In this document: piece by piece, positions 8,589 to 17,457 of the stretch
Numbering within the stretch: the stretch's first letter is position 1
Layout: each line of letters starts with the position of its first letter
Assembly: GCF_015352425.1 (NCBI RefSeq)
Contig: NZ_JADKNH010000001.1
Coordinates: 281,278 to 345,277, forward strand
Reading direction: 5' to 3'
DNA: 64,000 bases
Source of the DNA: Fusibacter ferrireducens
GTDB taxonomy: Bacteria > Bacillota > Clostridia > Peptostreptococcales > Acidaminobacteraceae
Position numbers and translations under genes: made by a program
Notes under the pieces: generated by a model
Seen by the model: the letters and a program-made list of their open reading frames with translations, nothing else
Told to the model about the DNA's origin: nothing
The model's database searches: none

Positions 8589-9614
8589 ATGCTATTGACA
8601 ACTTTATTGACAGTGTTAATGACCATTATAAGTTTTATATTTGTGTTTGGCATTATTGTGTTGGCACATGAATTTGGGCACTTTATAACCGCACGGTTAA
8701 ATGATATTAAAATACAGGAATTTTCACTGGGAATGGGCCCAGCAGTGTTGAAAAAACAAGGACCTGAAACACTGTATTCTGTAAGAGCCTTTCCGATTGG
8801 TGGATTTGTAAAAATGGAGGGAGAAGACGGCGAGTCGGATGATCCAAGAAGTTTTGTGTCAAAGAAACCTTGGCAGCGTTTGATTGTTCTTGCCGCAGGC
8901 GCCATAATGAACTTCGTTCTTGCTTATGTTCTACTGGTCATCATCATGTTCAGTGTGGGATATCCATCCAATACAGTGGATCAAGTTTTGGAAAACAGTC
9001 CGGCTGAGGCGAGCGGTCTTATGTCTGGTGATACAATTGTTAAGATTAATCAAACTGAGATTGACACATGGGAAGCGATTGTGGATAATATCAACAACAG
9101 TGAAGGCCAAATGCTCAATATAGAAGTTTTGAGAAACGATGAGATTGTAAACTTAAAGGTGAAACCTGCACTAGATCCAGCGGATTCGGTATATAGAGTG
9201 GGCATATCCCCACAATCGGTGAAGCAGATCAACAAAGCCTTTCCACTTGCTGGAAAGCAATTCTCTACTTTTTTTGTGAGTATTTTTCAGTTTTTCTCAC
9301 AATTGGGAACTGGTAATGTTCAAGGTGAAGTTGTGGGGCCTGTGGGGATTGTCAATGTCATTGGTCAAGCTTCTAGGGCAGGCTTTTTAAATCTGCTCTT
9401 CATTGCAGCTTATATTTCCATAAATCTCGGCATTGTGAATTTATTGCCTTTCCCAGCGCTGGATGGTGGTCGCATTGTCTTTGTGGTTATTGAAATGATC
9501 CTTGGAAGGCCGATCAATCGTGAAAAAGAAGGTTATGTCCACTTTGTAGGCTTTGCCATATTGATGGCGTTAATGGTCTTTTTGGTCTTTAGAGATATTT
9601 CTAATCTCAGATAG
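8589..9614 (+). CDS. rseP: RIP metalloprotease RseP/RasP
   Basis: A membrane-embedded site-2 protease of 341 residues that cleaves substrates such as anti-sigma factors and signal-peptide remnants within the membrane. The zinc motif HEFGH is at residues 27-31 in the first transmembrane helix. The PDZ domain spans about 120-200 (NSPAEASGLMSGDTIVKIN). The second metal motif LLPFPALDGGRI is near residue 290. At least four hydrophobic helices are visible. It starts 12 bases after dxr with AAAGGAA upstream. Confidence 0.96.
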   Translation: MLLTTLLTVLMTIISFIFVFGIIVLAHEFGHFITARLNDIKIQEFSLGMGPAVLKKQGPETLYSVRAFPIGGFVKMEGEDGESDDPRSFVSKKPWQRLIVLAAGAIMNFVLAYVLLVIIMFSVGYPSNTVDQVLENSPAEASGLMSGDTIVKINQTEIDTWEAIVDNINNSEGQMLNIEVLRNDEIVNLKVKPALDPADSVYRVGISPQSVKQINKAFPLAGKQFSTFFVSIFQFFSQLGTGNVQGEVVGPVGIVNVIGQASRAGFLNLLFIAAYISINLGIVNLLPFPALDGGRIVFVVIEMILGRPINREKEGYVHFVGFAILMALMVFLVFRDISNLR

Positions 9615-9623
9615 GAGGCTTGC

Positions 9624-10667
9624 ATGAATGGCACAAGAGAGATTAAAGTAGGCAATCTATTCATGGGAGGCTCAAATCCCGTGTTAATTCAGTCCATGAC
9701 AAATACCAAGACAGAACATGTGGCGGATACAGTTAAGCAAATTCTTGAACTCGAAGCTGCTGGATGCGAAATCGTCAGAGTTGCAGTGCCGACGATGGCA
9801 GCAGCCAAAGCAATAAAAGATATTAAAGCAAAAATTCATATCCCTATTGTTGCAGATATCCATTTTGATTATAGACTTGCAATAGAGTCGATTCATAGTG
9901 GTGTTGATAAAATTAGATTAAATCCCGGAAATATTGGTGATATCAATAGAGTGGCGGAAGTTGTGACGCTTGCAAAAGCAAAGCAAATTCCAATAAGAAT
10001 TGGCGTTAATGGTGGGTCTCTTGATCCAGAGATTTATAAAAAGTATGGTGGGCTTACCGCAGAGGCGCTCGTCGAAAGTGCCATGTCACATGTCAAAATT
10101 TTTGAGGCTTTATCTTTTTATGATATTGCAATTTCCATCAAGGCATCTGATATTCCAATAACGGTAAAAGCCTATAGACTTTTGAGTGAAAAAGTGAATT
10201 ATCCGCTTCACTTGGGCATAACCGAAGCGGGCACCAAATTTTCAAGTACAGTCAAGTCATCCATTGGCATTGGTGCGCTTTTGCTTGAAGGCATTGGTGA
10301 TACCATAAGGGTCACTATGACAGACGATCCTGTGGAAGAGATTCAAGTTGCCAAAAAGATTTTGGAGGTATTAGATTTGAGATCTTTTGGCATTAAAATC
10401 ATTGCTTGTCCAACTTGTGGTCGAACCGAAGTCGATTTGATAAAGCTTGCTCAAGAAGTTGAGAAGAGAGTAGAAAACATCGATAAAAATATGACGGTTG
10501 CAATTATGGGTTGTGCTGTAAATGGTCCTGGAGAGGCAAGAGAAGCTGATATTGGCATCGCAGGTGGTAAAGGTGAATATTTGCTCTTTAAAAAAGGACT
10601 TGTGGTGAGAAAAATTAAAGAAGAACAAGTAATGGAGGCACTTTTAGAAGAAATTGATCATTTCTAA
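9624..10667 (+). CDS. ispG: 4-hydroxy-3-methylbut-2-enyl diphosphate synthase (flavodoxin)
   Basis: IspG/GcpE (347 residues) reduces MEcPP to HMBPP using a [4Fe-4S] cluster. The N-terminal TIM barrel includes PVLIQSMTNTKTEH and VADIHFDYRLA. The cluster cysteines are visible as CPTCGR near residue 261 and GCAVNGPGEA near 296. The length is standard for bacteria. AGGAGG precedes the ATG. It closes the uppS-ispG operon; no clear terminator follows, but an imperfect palindrome lies downstream. Confidence 0.98.
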   Translation: MNGTREIKVGNLFMGGSNPVLIQSMTNTKTEHVADTVKQILELEAAGCEIVRVAVPTMAAAKAIKDIKAKIHIPIVADIHFDYRLAIESIHSGVDKIRLNPGNIGDINRVAEVVTLAKAKQIPIRIGVNGGSLDPEIYKKYGGLTAEALVESAMSHVKIFEALSFYDIAISIKASDIPITVKAYRLLSEKVNYPLHLGITEAGTKFSSTVKSSIGIGALLLEGIGDTIRVTMTDDPVEEIQVAKKILEVLDLRSFGIKIIACPTCGRTEVDLIKLAQEVEKRVENIDKNMTVAIMGCAVNGPGEAREADIGIAGGKGEYLLFKKGLVVRKIKEEQVMEALLEEIDHF

Positions 10668-10701
10668 ACGTGTTCTTCTTAAATGCATCTGTGGCTAGAG
10701 T

Positions 10702-10800
10702 GTCAAAAGTCATTTCTGCGCAGACGATTTGCCGTTTAATAGGAGATGTACTTTGTAGTTACTCCACGGGCAGAGCGCTGCTTAAGGTTTGACTTTTAAC
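10702..10800. repeat. Imperfect palindromic element between ispG and polC
   Basis: GTCAAAAGTCA (10702-10712) is mirrored by TTGACTTTTAAC (10789-10800). Inside are further dyads: CTGCGCAG with GAGCGCTG, TGCC with GGCA, and GGAG with CTCC. The whole 99-base unit could fold into one long broken stem. No run of T follows, so it is not a typical terminator. A similar TTGACTTTTGACA string lies at about 1604-1616 in another intergenic gap. Confidence 0.45.
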
Positions 10801-10846
10801 TTTTAAACTTTAGCTGTCAATTGATTTAAACGGAAAGGTTAAGTTA

Positions 10847-13800
10847 ATGAATCGTCCCTTTAATGAATTGATTGCGGAATCTTTGCAAATCAATGATATA
10901 GAAATAAAAAAAATTGAATATAAAAGAGAACAAAATGCTCTATCCATATTGTTAAATTCGCGCTCTTTTATCCCTTCTCAAAATATTGAAAAACTCAAGA
11001 AGAATTTGGGCATGACGCTTTCTGAAATTAAACATTTTGAGATTGGGGTTGAGACAGCAACGGCAAATCAGAATGGTAAGATTGACATATCTGAACATTG
11101 GGACAATATTTTATATGTTATTAAACGCAATAATCCAGCGGTGGCAAGTATTCTCAGAAAGAGCAAAATAGATTTTTCAAAGAATCAAATCAGTATTGTT
11201 TTTGAAGATCAAGGTCTTGAAAACACTTTTCATCAATACAATACCTCTGAATTGATTGATAAAATATGTCAGAAAAATTTAAATCAAAAATTTGTCGTTT
11301 CTACAAGCGCTCTTAAGACGGATATAGAGGGCTTAGAGGCGTTTGAAAAAATGAAGGATGAAGAGATTGAGGCCATTGTTCAAAATGCTACATCTGCTTT
11401 TAATGAAGAACAACTGAGAAGACCTGAAGCGCCAAAAGCATCATCTGGAAGTAAAAAAACAGATAAACCCAGTGACGTACTCTTCAGAAATCGCATAAAG
11501 AGAAATATTTCAATGATTGAAGACATTGTTCAAGAAGAAGAAGTTTATGCGATTGAAGGCAAAGTGATTACGACAGACAGTCGAGAACTCAAAGGCGGTA
11601 AGTATCTTTACAAGGTCTTTGTGTCAGATGGGTCTAATGCCATCTGCTGTAAACAATTTTTAAAGAAAAACGAATATGAAGAACTTTCTGGACGCATTGA
11701 AAAGGGATTGTGGTTTCTCATTGAAGGTATCAATCGTTATGACCAATTTGATAAAGAGCGGGTTTTGCAATTTACAGCAATCAATGAAGGCAAGAAAGAA
11801 GAAAAGCGCATGGATCACTCTGAGGAAAAAAGGGTTGAATTGCATCTTCATACCAATATGAGTGAAATGGACGGCATTACATCCGTTAAAAAAATCATCA
11901 ATACGGCTATCGAATGGGGACATCCTGCCATTGCCATTACAGATCATGGTGTTTTACAGGCCTTTCCAGACGCTGCTTCTTATGCTGGCGACAAAATAAA
12001 AGTGCTTTACGGACTTGAAGGCTATCTCGTGGATGATGAAGTAGAGCTTATCAAGAACGCCAATGAATACAGCTTAGATGAGAGCTTTGTCGTTTTCGAT
12101 ATTGAAACCACAGGTTTTTCTTATAATAATGATAAGATTATTGAAATTGGTGCTGTTAAAGTGAAAGAAGGCGGCGTAATTGAAAGTTTTAGCGAACTCA
12201 TCAATCCAGAACGGATTATTCCACCTCATATCATTGAACTCACCGGGATCAATAACGATATGGTGAAAAATCAATCGACCATTGAAGAAATTTTGCCTAA
12301 ATTTATGGCGTTTGTGGGAGACTGTCCTGTGGTCGCTCACAATGCAACATTTGATGTCTCCTTTATCAGATATAACTGTGAAAAACAGTCGTTGCCATTT
12401 AACAATTTGATTTTGGATACTTTAGCAATGAGTCGATTGCTTTTAACTTCAATAAAGCGGCATAATTTGAAAGCGATTACAAAACATTTGAAGATTGTAT
12501 TAAATGATCACCATCGTGCAGTTGCAGATGCTGAAGCCACTGGACGCGTCTTTTCAAAATTTATTGAAATGCTTAAGGAAAAAAACGTAAACGATCTCAT
12601 AGGGATCAACTATTTAGCGTCCAAGGAAATGGATTTTAAAATGTTGGACATGTCTCATGTGATCTTGCTAGCTCAAAATAAACAGGGCCTTAGAAATTTA
12701 TATGAAATTGTTTCTGAATCCAATTTGAAAACGTTTTATAGAAAGCCAAGGATTCTAAAGAGTACACTTAGAGCAAAACGCGAGGGCTTACTCCTTGGAA
12801 GTGCTTGTGAAGGCGGAGAACTCTACAAGGCCATCATGAACAATAAAGAGCCTGAAATCGTAAAAGAAATTGCTGAATTTTATGATTACCTAGAAATTCA
12901 GCCTACGGGCAACAATGCTTTTATGATTGAATCGGGTAGAGTGAAAGATCATAAGGAGTTGGAAGCAATCAATTTGCGTATTTTAGATTTGGGAGATCAA
13001 CTGGGAAAACCTGTCGTAGCCACTTGTGATGTTCATTTTCTCGATCCGGAAGATGAGATCTATAGGCGTATTCTCATGTCTGGCAACGGGTTTAAAGATG
13101 CGGATAATCAGGCACCGCTTTACTTTAGAACGACTGAAGAGATGATGGCTGAATTCAGTTATTTAGGTAGCCGAACCAAAGAGCTTGTCATAGATAACCC
13201 GCGAAAAATTGCAGATTCTTGTGAAAATATTCTGCCGGTACCCAAAGGCACTTTTCCACCTAAAATTGATGGTGCAGATGAAGAGTTCAGGGAAATGTGT
13301 ATGAATAAAGCTGAGCGCATCTATGGTGTGCCCCTGCCCGAAATCGTTGAAAAGCGCATCCATAGAGAACTCACCTCTATTATTGGGAACGGATATGCTG
13401 TCATGTATATTATCGCTCAAAAATTGGTTAAGAAATCTCTAGATGATGGTTTCCTAGTGGGCTCAAGAGGGTCTGTTGGTTCCTCATTTGCTGCTACAAT
13501 GAGTGACATAACAGAAGTAAACCCATTGCCACCGCATTATATCTGCGGTGAATGCAAGTATTCTGAATTTGATACAAGCGGTACTTACTCAGCCGGCGTT
13601 GATATGCCGGATAAGGCTTGTCCAAAGTGTGGTGCAAAGTTGATTAAAGAAGGCCATGATATTCCCTTTGAAACCTTCCTTGGGTTCGATGGGGATAAAG
13701 AGCCCGATATCGATCTTAACTTTGCAGGCGTTTATCAAGCCAATTCACATAAATATTGTGAAGTTCTGTTTGGAGAAGGTAAAACTTTTAAAGCGGGCAC

Positions 13801-15133
13801 GATTGGTACAATTGCTGAAAAAACTGCATATGGCTATGTCAAAAAATACTTTGAAGAGCGTAATCAAGAAGTGCATAGATATGAAATTGAACGTTTGGCA
13901 CAAGGCCTTACTGGGATCAAAAGAACTTCGGGACAACATCCAGGCGGTATCATGGTCGTTCCAAGAGATCACGATATTCACGAATTTTGTCCGATTCAGT
14001 ATCCTGCCAATGATGTCACTTCAGATGTGGTTACAACGCATTTTGACTATCACTCCATCAGTGGTCGTCTCCTGAAATTAGATATACTTGGGCACGACGT
14101 TCCGACCATTATCAAGCAGTTAGAAGAACTTACAGGTGTAAATGTCTTCGATATTTCTTTGGATGACAAAGGCACTATGGAAATTTTTCACTCTACGGAT
14201 TCACTTAATATTGTGGATGAAACATATGCGCTTGATATTGGTAGTTTGGGAATCCCAGAATTCGGGACAAAATTTGTAAGACAAATGCTCAGAGATACTG
14301 ATCCTAGAACTTTTTCGGATTTGGTTCGTATTTCTGGTCTTTCTCATGGGACTGACGTGTGGGTGAACAACGCGCAAGACCTAGTTCGCAATAATATAGT
14401 GACCATAAAGGACGTTATTGCAACGCGTGATGATATTATGAACTACTTGCTTTTACAAGGGCTAGAACCTTTGAAATCGTTTAAAATCATGGAAAAAGTA
14501 CGTAAGGGCAAGGGCCTTACTGAAGAGGATATTGCGGACATGAAAGCTAAGGATGTGCCAGATTGGTATATCAATTCATGTCAGACGATTCAGTACATGT
14601 TCCCTAAAGCGCATGCGGTTGCCTATGTCATGATGAGCGTTAGAATTGCTTACTTTAAAGTGCATCATCCACTTGCGTTTTATGCCACTTTTTTCTCAAT
14701 TAAAGTGGACGATTTTGATGCAGAACTTGTATGCAAGGGTAAAATTGTGGTAAGAGCTAAAATGAAAGAGCTTGAAGGTCTTGAAAAACCAACTAAGAAA
14801 GAAATGGATCTAGCAGGAATCTTAGAAATTGTAGATGAGTTTTACAGTAGAGGATTTGAGTTTAAAAAAGTCAATTTGTTGGAATCTGATGCTGAAAAAT
14901 TCAAGATTTCTGAAGGAAAAATTTTGCCGCCTTTTTTAGCACTTCAAGGTGTAGGTGCAAGTGCGGCAATTAGTATTCAAGAAGTTAGAAAAACAGAAAA
15001 TGATTTTCTGTCGGTTGAAGACTTCCAATCTAAGACCAAAGTATCCAAAACGGTAATTGAGGCATTAAAGACGCATGGCTGTTTTGACGGTATGCCTGAT
15101 GACAATCAATTATCCCTATTCTCGTTTGCATAA
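10847..15133 (+). CDS. polC: DNA polymerase III PolC-type (Gram-positive)
   Basis: The replicative polymerase of Firmicutes, 1428 residues. In order: N-terminal domain, an OB-fold near 220-310, a PHP domain beginning ELHLHTNMSEMDG near 331, a DEDD 3'-5' exonuclease inserted in the PHP (VFDIETTGFSYN, catalytic Asp418 and Glu420), and the polymerase core. A PolC-specific zinc site (CGECKYSE and CPKCGAKL, about 900-930) is followed by GFDGDKEPDIDLNFAG, which carries catalytic aspartates near 950. SRGSVGSSFAATMSDITEVN and QHPGGIMVVP are also family-typical. Proofreading residues are intact. The gene stands alone after a 179-base gap. Confidence 0.98.
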   Translation: MNRPFNELIAESLQINDIEIKKIEYKREQNALSILLNSRSFIPSQNIEKLKKNLGMTLSEIKHFEIGVETATANQNGKIDISEHWDNILYVIKRNNPAVASILRKSKIDFSKNQISIVFEDQGLENTFHQYNTSELIDKICQKNLNQKFVVSTSALKTDIEGLEAFEKMKDEEIEAIVQNATSAFNEEQLRRPEAPKASSGSKKTDKPSDVLFRNRIKRNISMIEDIVQEEEVYAIEGKVITTDSRELKGGKYLYKVFVSDGSNAICCKQFLKKNEYEELSGRIEKGLWFLIEGINRYDQFDKERVLQFTAINEGKKEEKRMDHSEEKRVELHLHTNMSEMDGITSVKKIINTAIEWGHPAIAITDHGVLQAFPDAASYAGDKIKVLYGLEGYLVDDEVELIKNANEYSLDESFVVFDIETTGFSYNNDKIIEIGAVKVKEGGVIESFSELINPERIIPPHIIELTGINNDMVKNQSTIEEILPKFMAFVGDCPVVAHNATFDVSFIRYNCEKQSLPFNNLILDTLAMSRLLLTSIKRHNLKAITKHLKIVLNDHHRAVADAEATGRVFSKFIEMLKEKNVNDLIGINYLASKEMDFKMLDMSHVILLAQNKQGLRNLYEIVSESNLKTFYRKPRILKSTLRAKREGLLLGSACEGGELYKAIMNNKEPEIVKEIAEFYDYLEIQPTGNNAFMIESGRVKDHKELEAINLRILDLGDQLGKPVVATCDVHFLDPEDEIYRRILMSGNGFKDADNQAPLYFRTTEEMMAEFSYLGSRTKELVIDNPRKIADSCENILPVPKGTFPPKIDGADEEFREMCMNKAERIYGVPLPEIVEKRIHRELTSIIGNGYAVMYIIAQKLVKKSLDDGFLVGSRGSVGSSFAATMSDITEVNPLPPHYICGECKYSEFDTSGTYSAGVDMPDKACPKCGAKLIKEGHDIPFETFLGFDGDKEPDIDLNFAGVYQANSHKYCEVLFGEGKTFKAGTIGTIAEKTAYGYVKKYFEERNQEVHRYEIERLAQGLTGIKRTSGQHPGGIMVVPRDHDIHEFCPIQYPANDVTSDVVTTHFDYHSISGRLLKLDILGHDVPTIIKQLEELTGVNVFDISLDDKGTMEIFHSTDSLNIVDETYALDIGSLGIPEFGTKFVRQMLRDTDPRTFSDLVRISGLSHGTDVWVNNAQDLVRNNIVTIKDVIATRDDIMNYLLLQGLEPLKSFKIMEKVRKGKGLTEEDIADMKAKDVPDWYINSCQTIQYMFPKAHAVAYVMMSVRIAYFKVHHPLAFYATFFSIKVDDFDAELVCKGKIVVRAKMKELEGLEKPTKKEMDLAGILEIVDEFYSRGFEFKKVNLLESDAEKFKISEGKILPPFLALQGVGASAAISIQEVRKTENDFLSVEDFQSKTKVSKTVIEALKTHGCFDGMPDDNQLSLFSFA

Positions 15134-15154
15134 ACACAGGCAATGTGTTATAAT
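15126..15154 (+). promoter_or_regulatory. Promoter of the rimP-nusA-infB operon
   Basis: TTGCAT (15126-15131) and TATAAT (15149-15154) are spaced by 17 bases. The -35 box overlaps the last codons of polC. Transcription would start near 15161. Confidence 0.75.
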
Positions 15155-15181
15155 ATAGTAGTTAATAGATTAAGACATAAG

Positions 15182-15205
15182 GAGTGGGGGTTCCCACTCT
15201 TTGTT
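15182..15205 (+). terminator. Hairpin in nusA-operon leader: polC terminator or attenuator
   Basis: GAGTGGG (15182-15188) pairs with CCCACTC (15193-15199) around GGTT and is followed by TTTGTTATT. It lies about 20 bases downstream of the predicted start of the rimP operon, so it can end polC transcripts and also attenuate the new operon. NusA promotes pausing at such hairpins, which makes feedback conceivable (inference). Confidence 0.65.
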
Positions 15206-15314
15206 ATTGTAATTCTATATGTTTTCTTCTTTATGTTATGGTGAGTACATAAATTGAATTTTAATGCATTAACAATATAAATTATGACGGTGAGAAAGTG
15301 AAAGTAGGTGGCTT

Positions 15315-15782
15315 ATGAAAAAGAAAAGAGTTGTAGATGTCGTGTCAGAAATTGTTGAACCGTTTACAAGGACTCAGGGATTAGAGCTATTGGACGTGGA
15401 ATTTGTCAAAGAGGGACCCTATCGTTATTTGCGCGTAACTATAGATAAAGAGACCGGTGTTTCTTTGGATGATTGCCAACTGGTCAGTCAGCATCTAAAC
15501 AGTAAATTGGATTCCATTGATCCTATTGAAGAACAATACTTTTTAGAGGTGACATCCCCAGGTGTGGAAAGGATTCTTAAGAGGGATCAGGACTTTGAGC
15601 GTTTTAAAGATAGAGAAGTTCAATTGAAACTCTATCAGCCTTTTGAAGGTCAAAAAGTTATAAATGGGGTTTTAGTAGGATTGGTAGAAGATAATATTAT
15701 TATCAAAAATGAAGCAATGGGTGAGGTTGCGATTCCGAAGAGTAAGGTTTCTGTGGCAAAGCTTGTTGTAGAATTTGAATAG
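15315..15782 (+). CDS. rimP: Ribosome maturation factor RimP
   Basis: RimP (155 residues) assists assembly of the 30S subunit. Seen are the N-terminal EPFTRTQGLELLDVEFVKEG, the strand LRVTIDKETGVSLDDC and the signature FLEVTSPGVERIL. The C-terminal SH3-like domain follows. GTAGGTGG lies upstream of the ATG. It is the first gene of the conserved rimP-nusA-ylxR-ylxQ-infB-rbfA operon. Confidence 0.96.
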   Translation: MKKKRVVDVVSEIVEPFTRTQGLELLDVEFVKEGPYRYLRVTIDKETGVSLDDCQLVSQHLNSKLDSIDPIEEQYFLEVTSPGVERILKRDQDFERFKDREVQLKLYQPFEGQKVINGVLVGLVEDNIIIKNEAMGEVAIPKSKVSVAKLVVEFE

Positions 15783-15795
15783 GAGGGATAAAGAC

Positions 15796-16881
15796 GTGAA
15801 GACAGAACTTCTTATTGCATTGGAACAATTGGTGAAAGAAAAGGGTCTTGCCATGGACATGCTTTTCGATGTTATTGAAGATGCAGTGATCAAAGCTTAT
15901 AAGAATAATTTTGGTGCAACTCATAATGTTGAAGTTGAGTTAAATCGTGAAACAGGGGAAATTAACGTTTATTCTGTGAGAATTGTTGCAGATGAGGTGT
16001 TTGATGAAATAACTCAGATTTCTGTTGAGGAAGCCAAAAAATTGGATAAAGATTTTGAAAGTGGCGATATTGTTAAAGAGAAAGTGACACCAAGAGACTT
16101 TGGTAGAATAGCGGCTCAATCTGCAAAACAGGTTGTTGTGCAAAAGATTAGGGAAGCTGAGCGCAGTGTCATTTATGATGAATTTGCAAGTAGAGAAAGT
16201 GAAATCGTCAACGGCGTCATTCATAGAATTGCGAAGGGAACCATTTATATCAATCTGGGCAGAACTGAAGCGATGTTGGCGCCAAATGAGCAAATTCCTT
16301 CTGAGGAATATGTCCAAGGGGAACGCATTAAAACCTATATTACAGAGGTTAAAAATGCGACTAAAGGGCCTCAAATATATGTTTCTAGAACACATCCAGG
16401 GCTTGTAAAACGCTTGTTTGAGCTTGAAGTACCTGAAATATTTGATGGGGAAGTCGAAGTGAAAAATATTTCAAGGGAGCCGGGTTCAAGAACTAAAATT
16501 GCAGTTTATGCAAGTAATCCTGATCTTGATCCTGTTGGCGCATGTGTTGGGCAAAAGGGACATAGGGTTCAAAATATCGTGGACGAACTTCAAGGTGAGA
16601 AAATTGATATTATTGAATGGAATGAAAATCCTGCCATTTTGATCTCAAATGCACTGAGCCCTTCTAAAGTAATGCGGGTGGAAGTGGATGAAGAAGATAA
16701 CTCAGCACTAGTTGTTGTGCCAGATTATCAACTTTCGCTTGCGATTGGTAAAGAAGGTCAAAATGCGAGATTGGCTGCTAAGTTGACAGGATGGAAAATT
16801 GATATAAAAAGTGAAACTCAGTATAAAAATTATTTGCGTGAGATTGGCGAATATGAAGAAGTATACGGAGATGATGAATAA
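15796..16881 (+). CDS. nusA: Transcription termination/antitermination factor NusA
   Basis: NusA (361 residues) binds RNA polymerase and modulates pausing, termination and antitermination. Domain order: N-terminal RNAP-binding domain, S1 domain from about residue 125 (GVIHRIAKGTIYINLGRTEA), KH1 (ACVGQKGHRVQNIVDELQGE) and KH2 (LAIGKEGQNARLAAKLTGW). It lacks the acidic repeats of the E. coli protein, as normal in Firmicutes. The GTG at 15796 is chosen because AGGAGGG lies 8 bases upstream; an earlier in-frame TTG at 15775 would overlap rimP and include the ribosome-binding site. Confidence 0.97.
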   Translation: MKTELLIALEQLVKEKGLAMDMLFDVIEDAVIKAYKNNFGATHNVEVELNRETGEINVYSVRIVADEVFDEITQISVEEAKKLDKDFESGDIVKEKVTPRDFGRIAAQSAKQVVVQKIREAERSVIYDEFASRESEIVNGVIHRIAKGTIYINLGRTEAMLAPNEQIPSEEYVQGERIKTYITEVKNATKGPQIYVSRTHPGLVKRLFELEVPEIFDGEVEVKNISREPGSRTKIAVYASNPDLDPVGACVGQKGHRVQNIVDELQGEKIDIIEWNENPAILISNALSPSKVMRVEVDEEDNSALVVVPDYQLSLAIGKEGQNARLAAKLTGWKIDIKSETQYKNYLREIGEYEEVYGDDE

Positions 16882-16883
16882 TT

Positions 16884-17147
16884 ATGAAAAAGATACCAAT
16901 GAGAAAATGTATTGGTTGCGGTGAGCAAAAGCCCAAAAAAGAACTCATTAGAGTTGTAAAAAATAAAGAAGACGAAGTCTTCGTTGATTTTACTGGAAAA
17001 GCAAATGGTAGAGGCGCTTACATTTGTAAAGACAAAAAGTGTTTTGACCAGGCGATTAAAAAGAATTCATTTAACCGTGCTTTTGAGACTCAAATTGACG
17101 ACTCTGTTTTTGATGCGCTCAAGGAGAAGTTAGATGACCATGAATAA
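16884..17147 (+). CDS. ylxR: YlxR family RNA-binding protein (RnpM-type)
   Basis: A small basic protein of 87 residues. The family motif is seen as MRKCIGCGEQKPKKELIRVV, followed by GRGAYICKDKKCFDQAIKKN. YlxR binds RNA and has been described as an RNase P modulator in B. subtilis. It starts 2 bases after nusA and overlaps ylxQ by 14 bases, so translational coupling is likely. Confidence 0.93.
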   Translation: MKKIPMRKCIGCGEQKPKKELIRVVKNKEDEVFVDFTGKANGRGAYICKDKKCFDQAIKKNSFNRAFETQIDDSVFDALKEKLDDHE

Positions 17148-17442
17148 CGTTTTAACGCTTATGGGATTCGCAAAAAAATCGGGTAATTTAGTATTAGGTG
17201 AAACACTTTGTTCTGAGGGGATAAAGCGCAAAAAAATTTCATTGATGATTATCGCGAATGATCTTAATGAAACGACCACCAAACGAATAATCCAGTTATG
17301 TGAATCGGAAGACGTTGCCTATAGAATTCTTTATACAAAGGATGAATTGTCAAGAGCAATTGGCAAAGAGAATTACGGTTTGTTCGGAATTTCAAACAAA
17401 AAATTTTCTAGAGCATTGATTGAAAAAATTGATGTTCTATAA
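17134..17442 (+). CDS. ylxQ: Ribosomal L7Ae-family protein YlxQ
   Basis: A 102-residue L7Ae/L30e-fold RNA-binding protein of the nusA-infB operon. Seen are LMGFAKKSGNLVLGE at the N-terminus, then LMIIANDLNETTTKR and the C-terminal GKENYGLFGISNKKFSRAL. K-turn RNA binding is the family activity; the exact target is not established. AAGGAG lies 7 bases before the ATG at 17134; a second ATG two codons later is also possible. Confidence 0.92.
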   Translation: MTMNNVLTLMGFAKKSGNLVLGETLCSEGIKRKKISLMIIANDLNETTTKRIIQLCESEDVAYRILYTKDELSRAIGKENYGLFGISNKKFSRALIEKIDVL

Positions 17443-17457
17443 CACGGAGGTGAAGCT

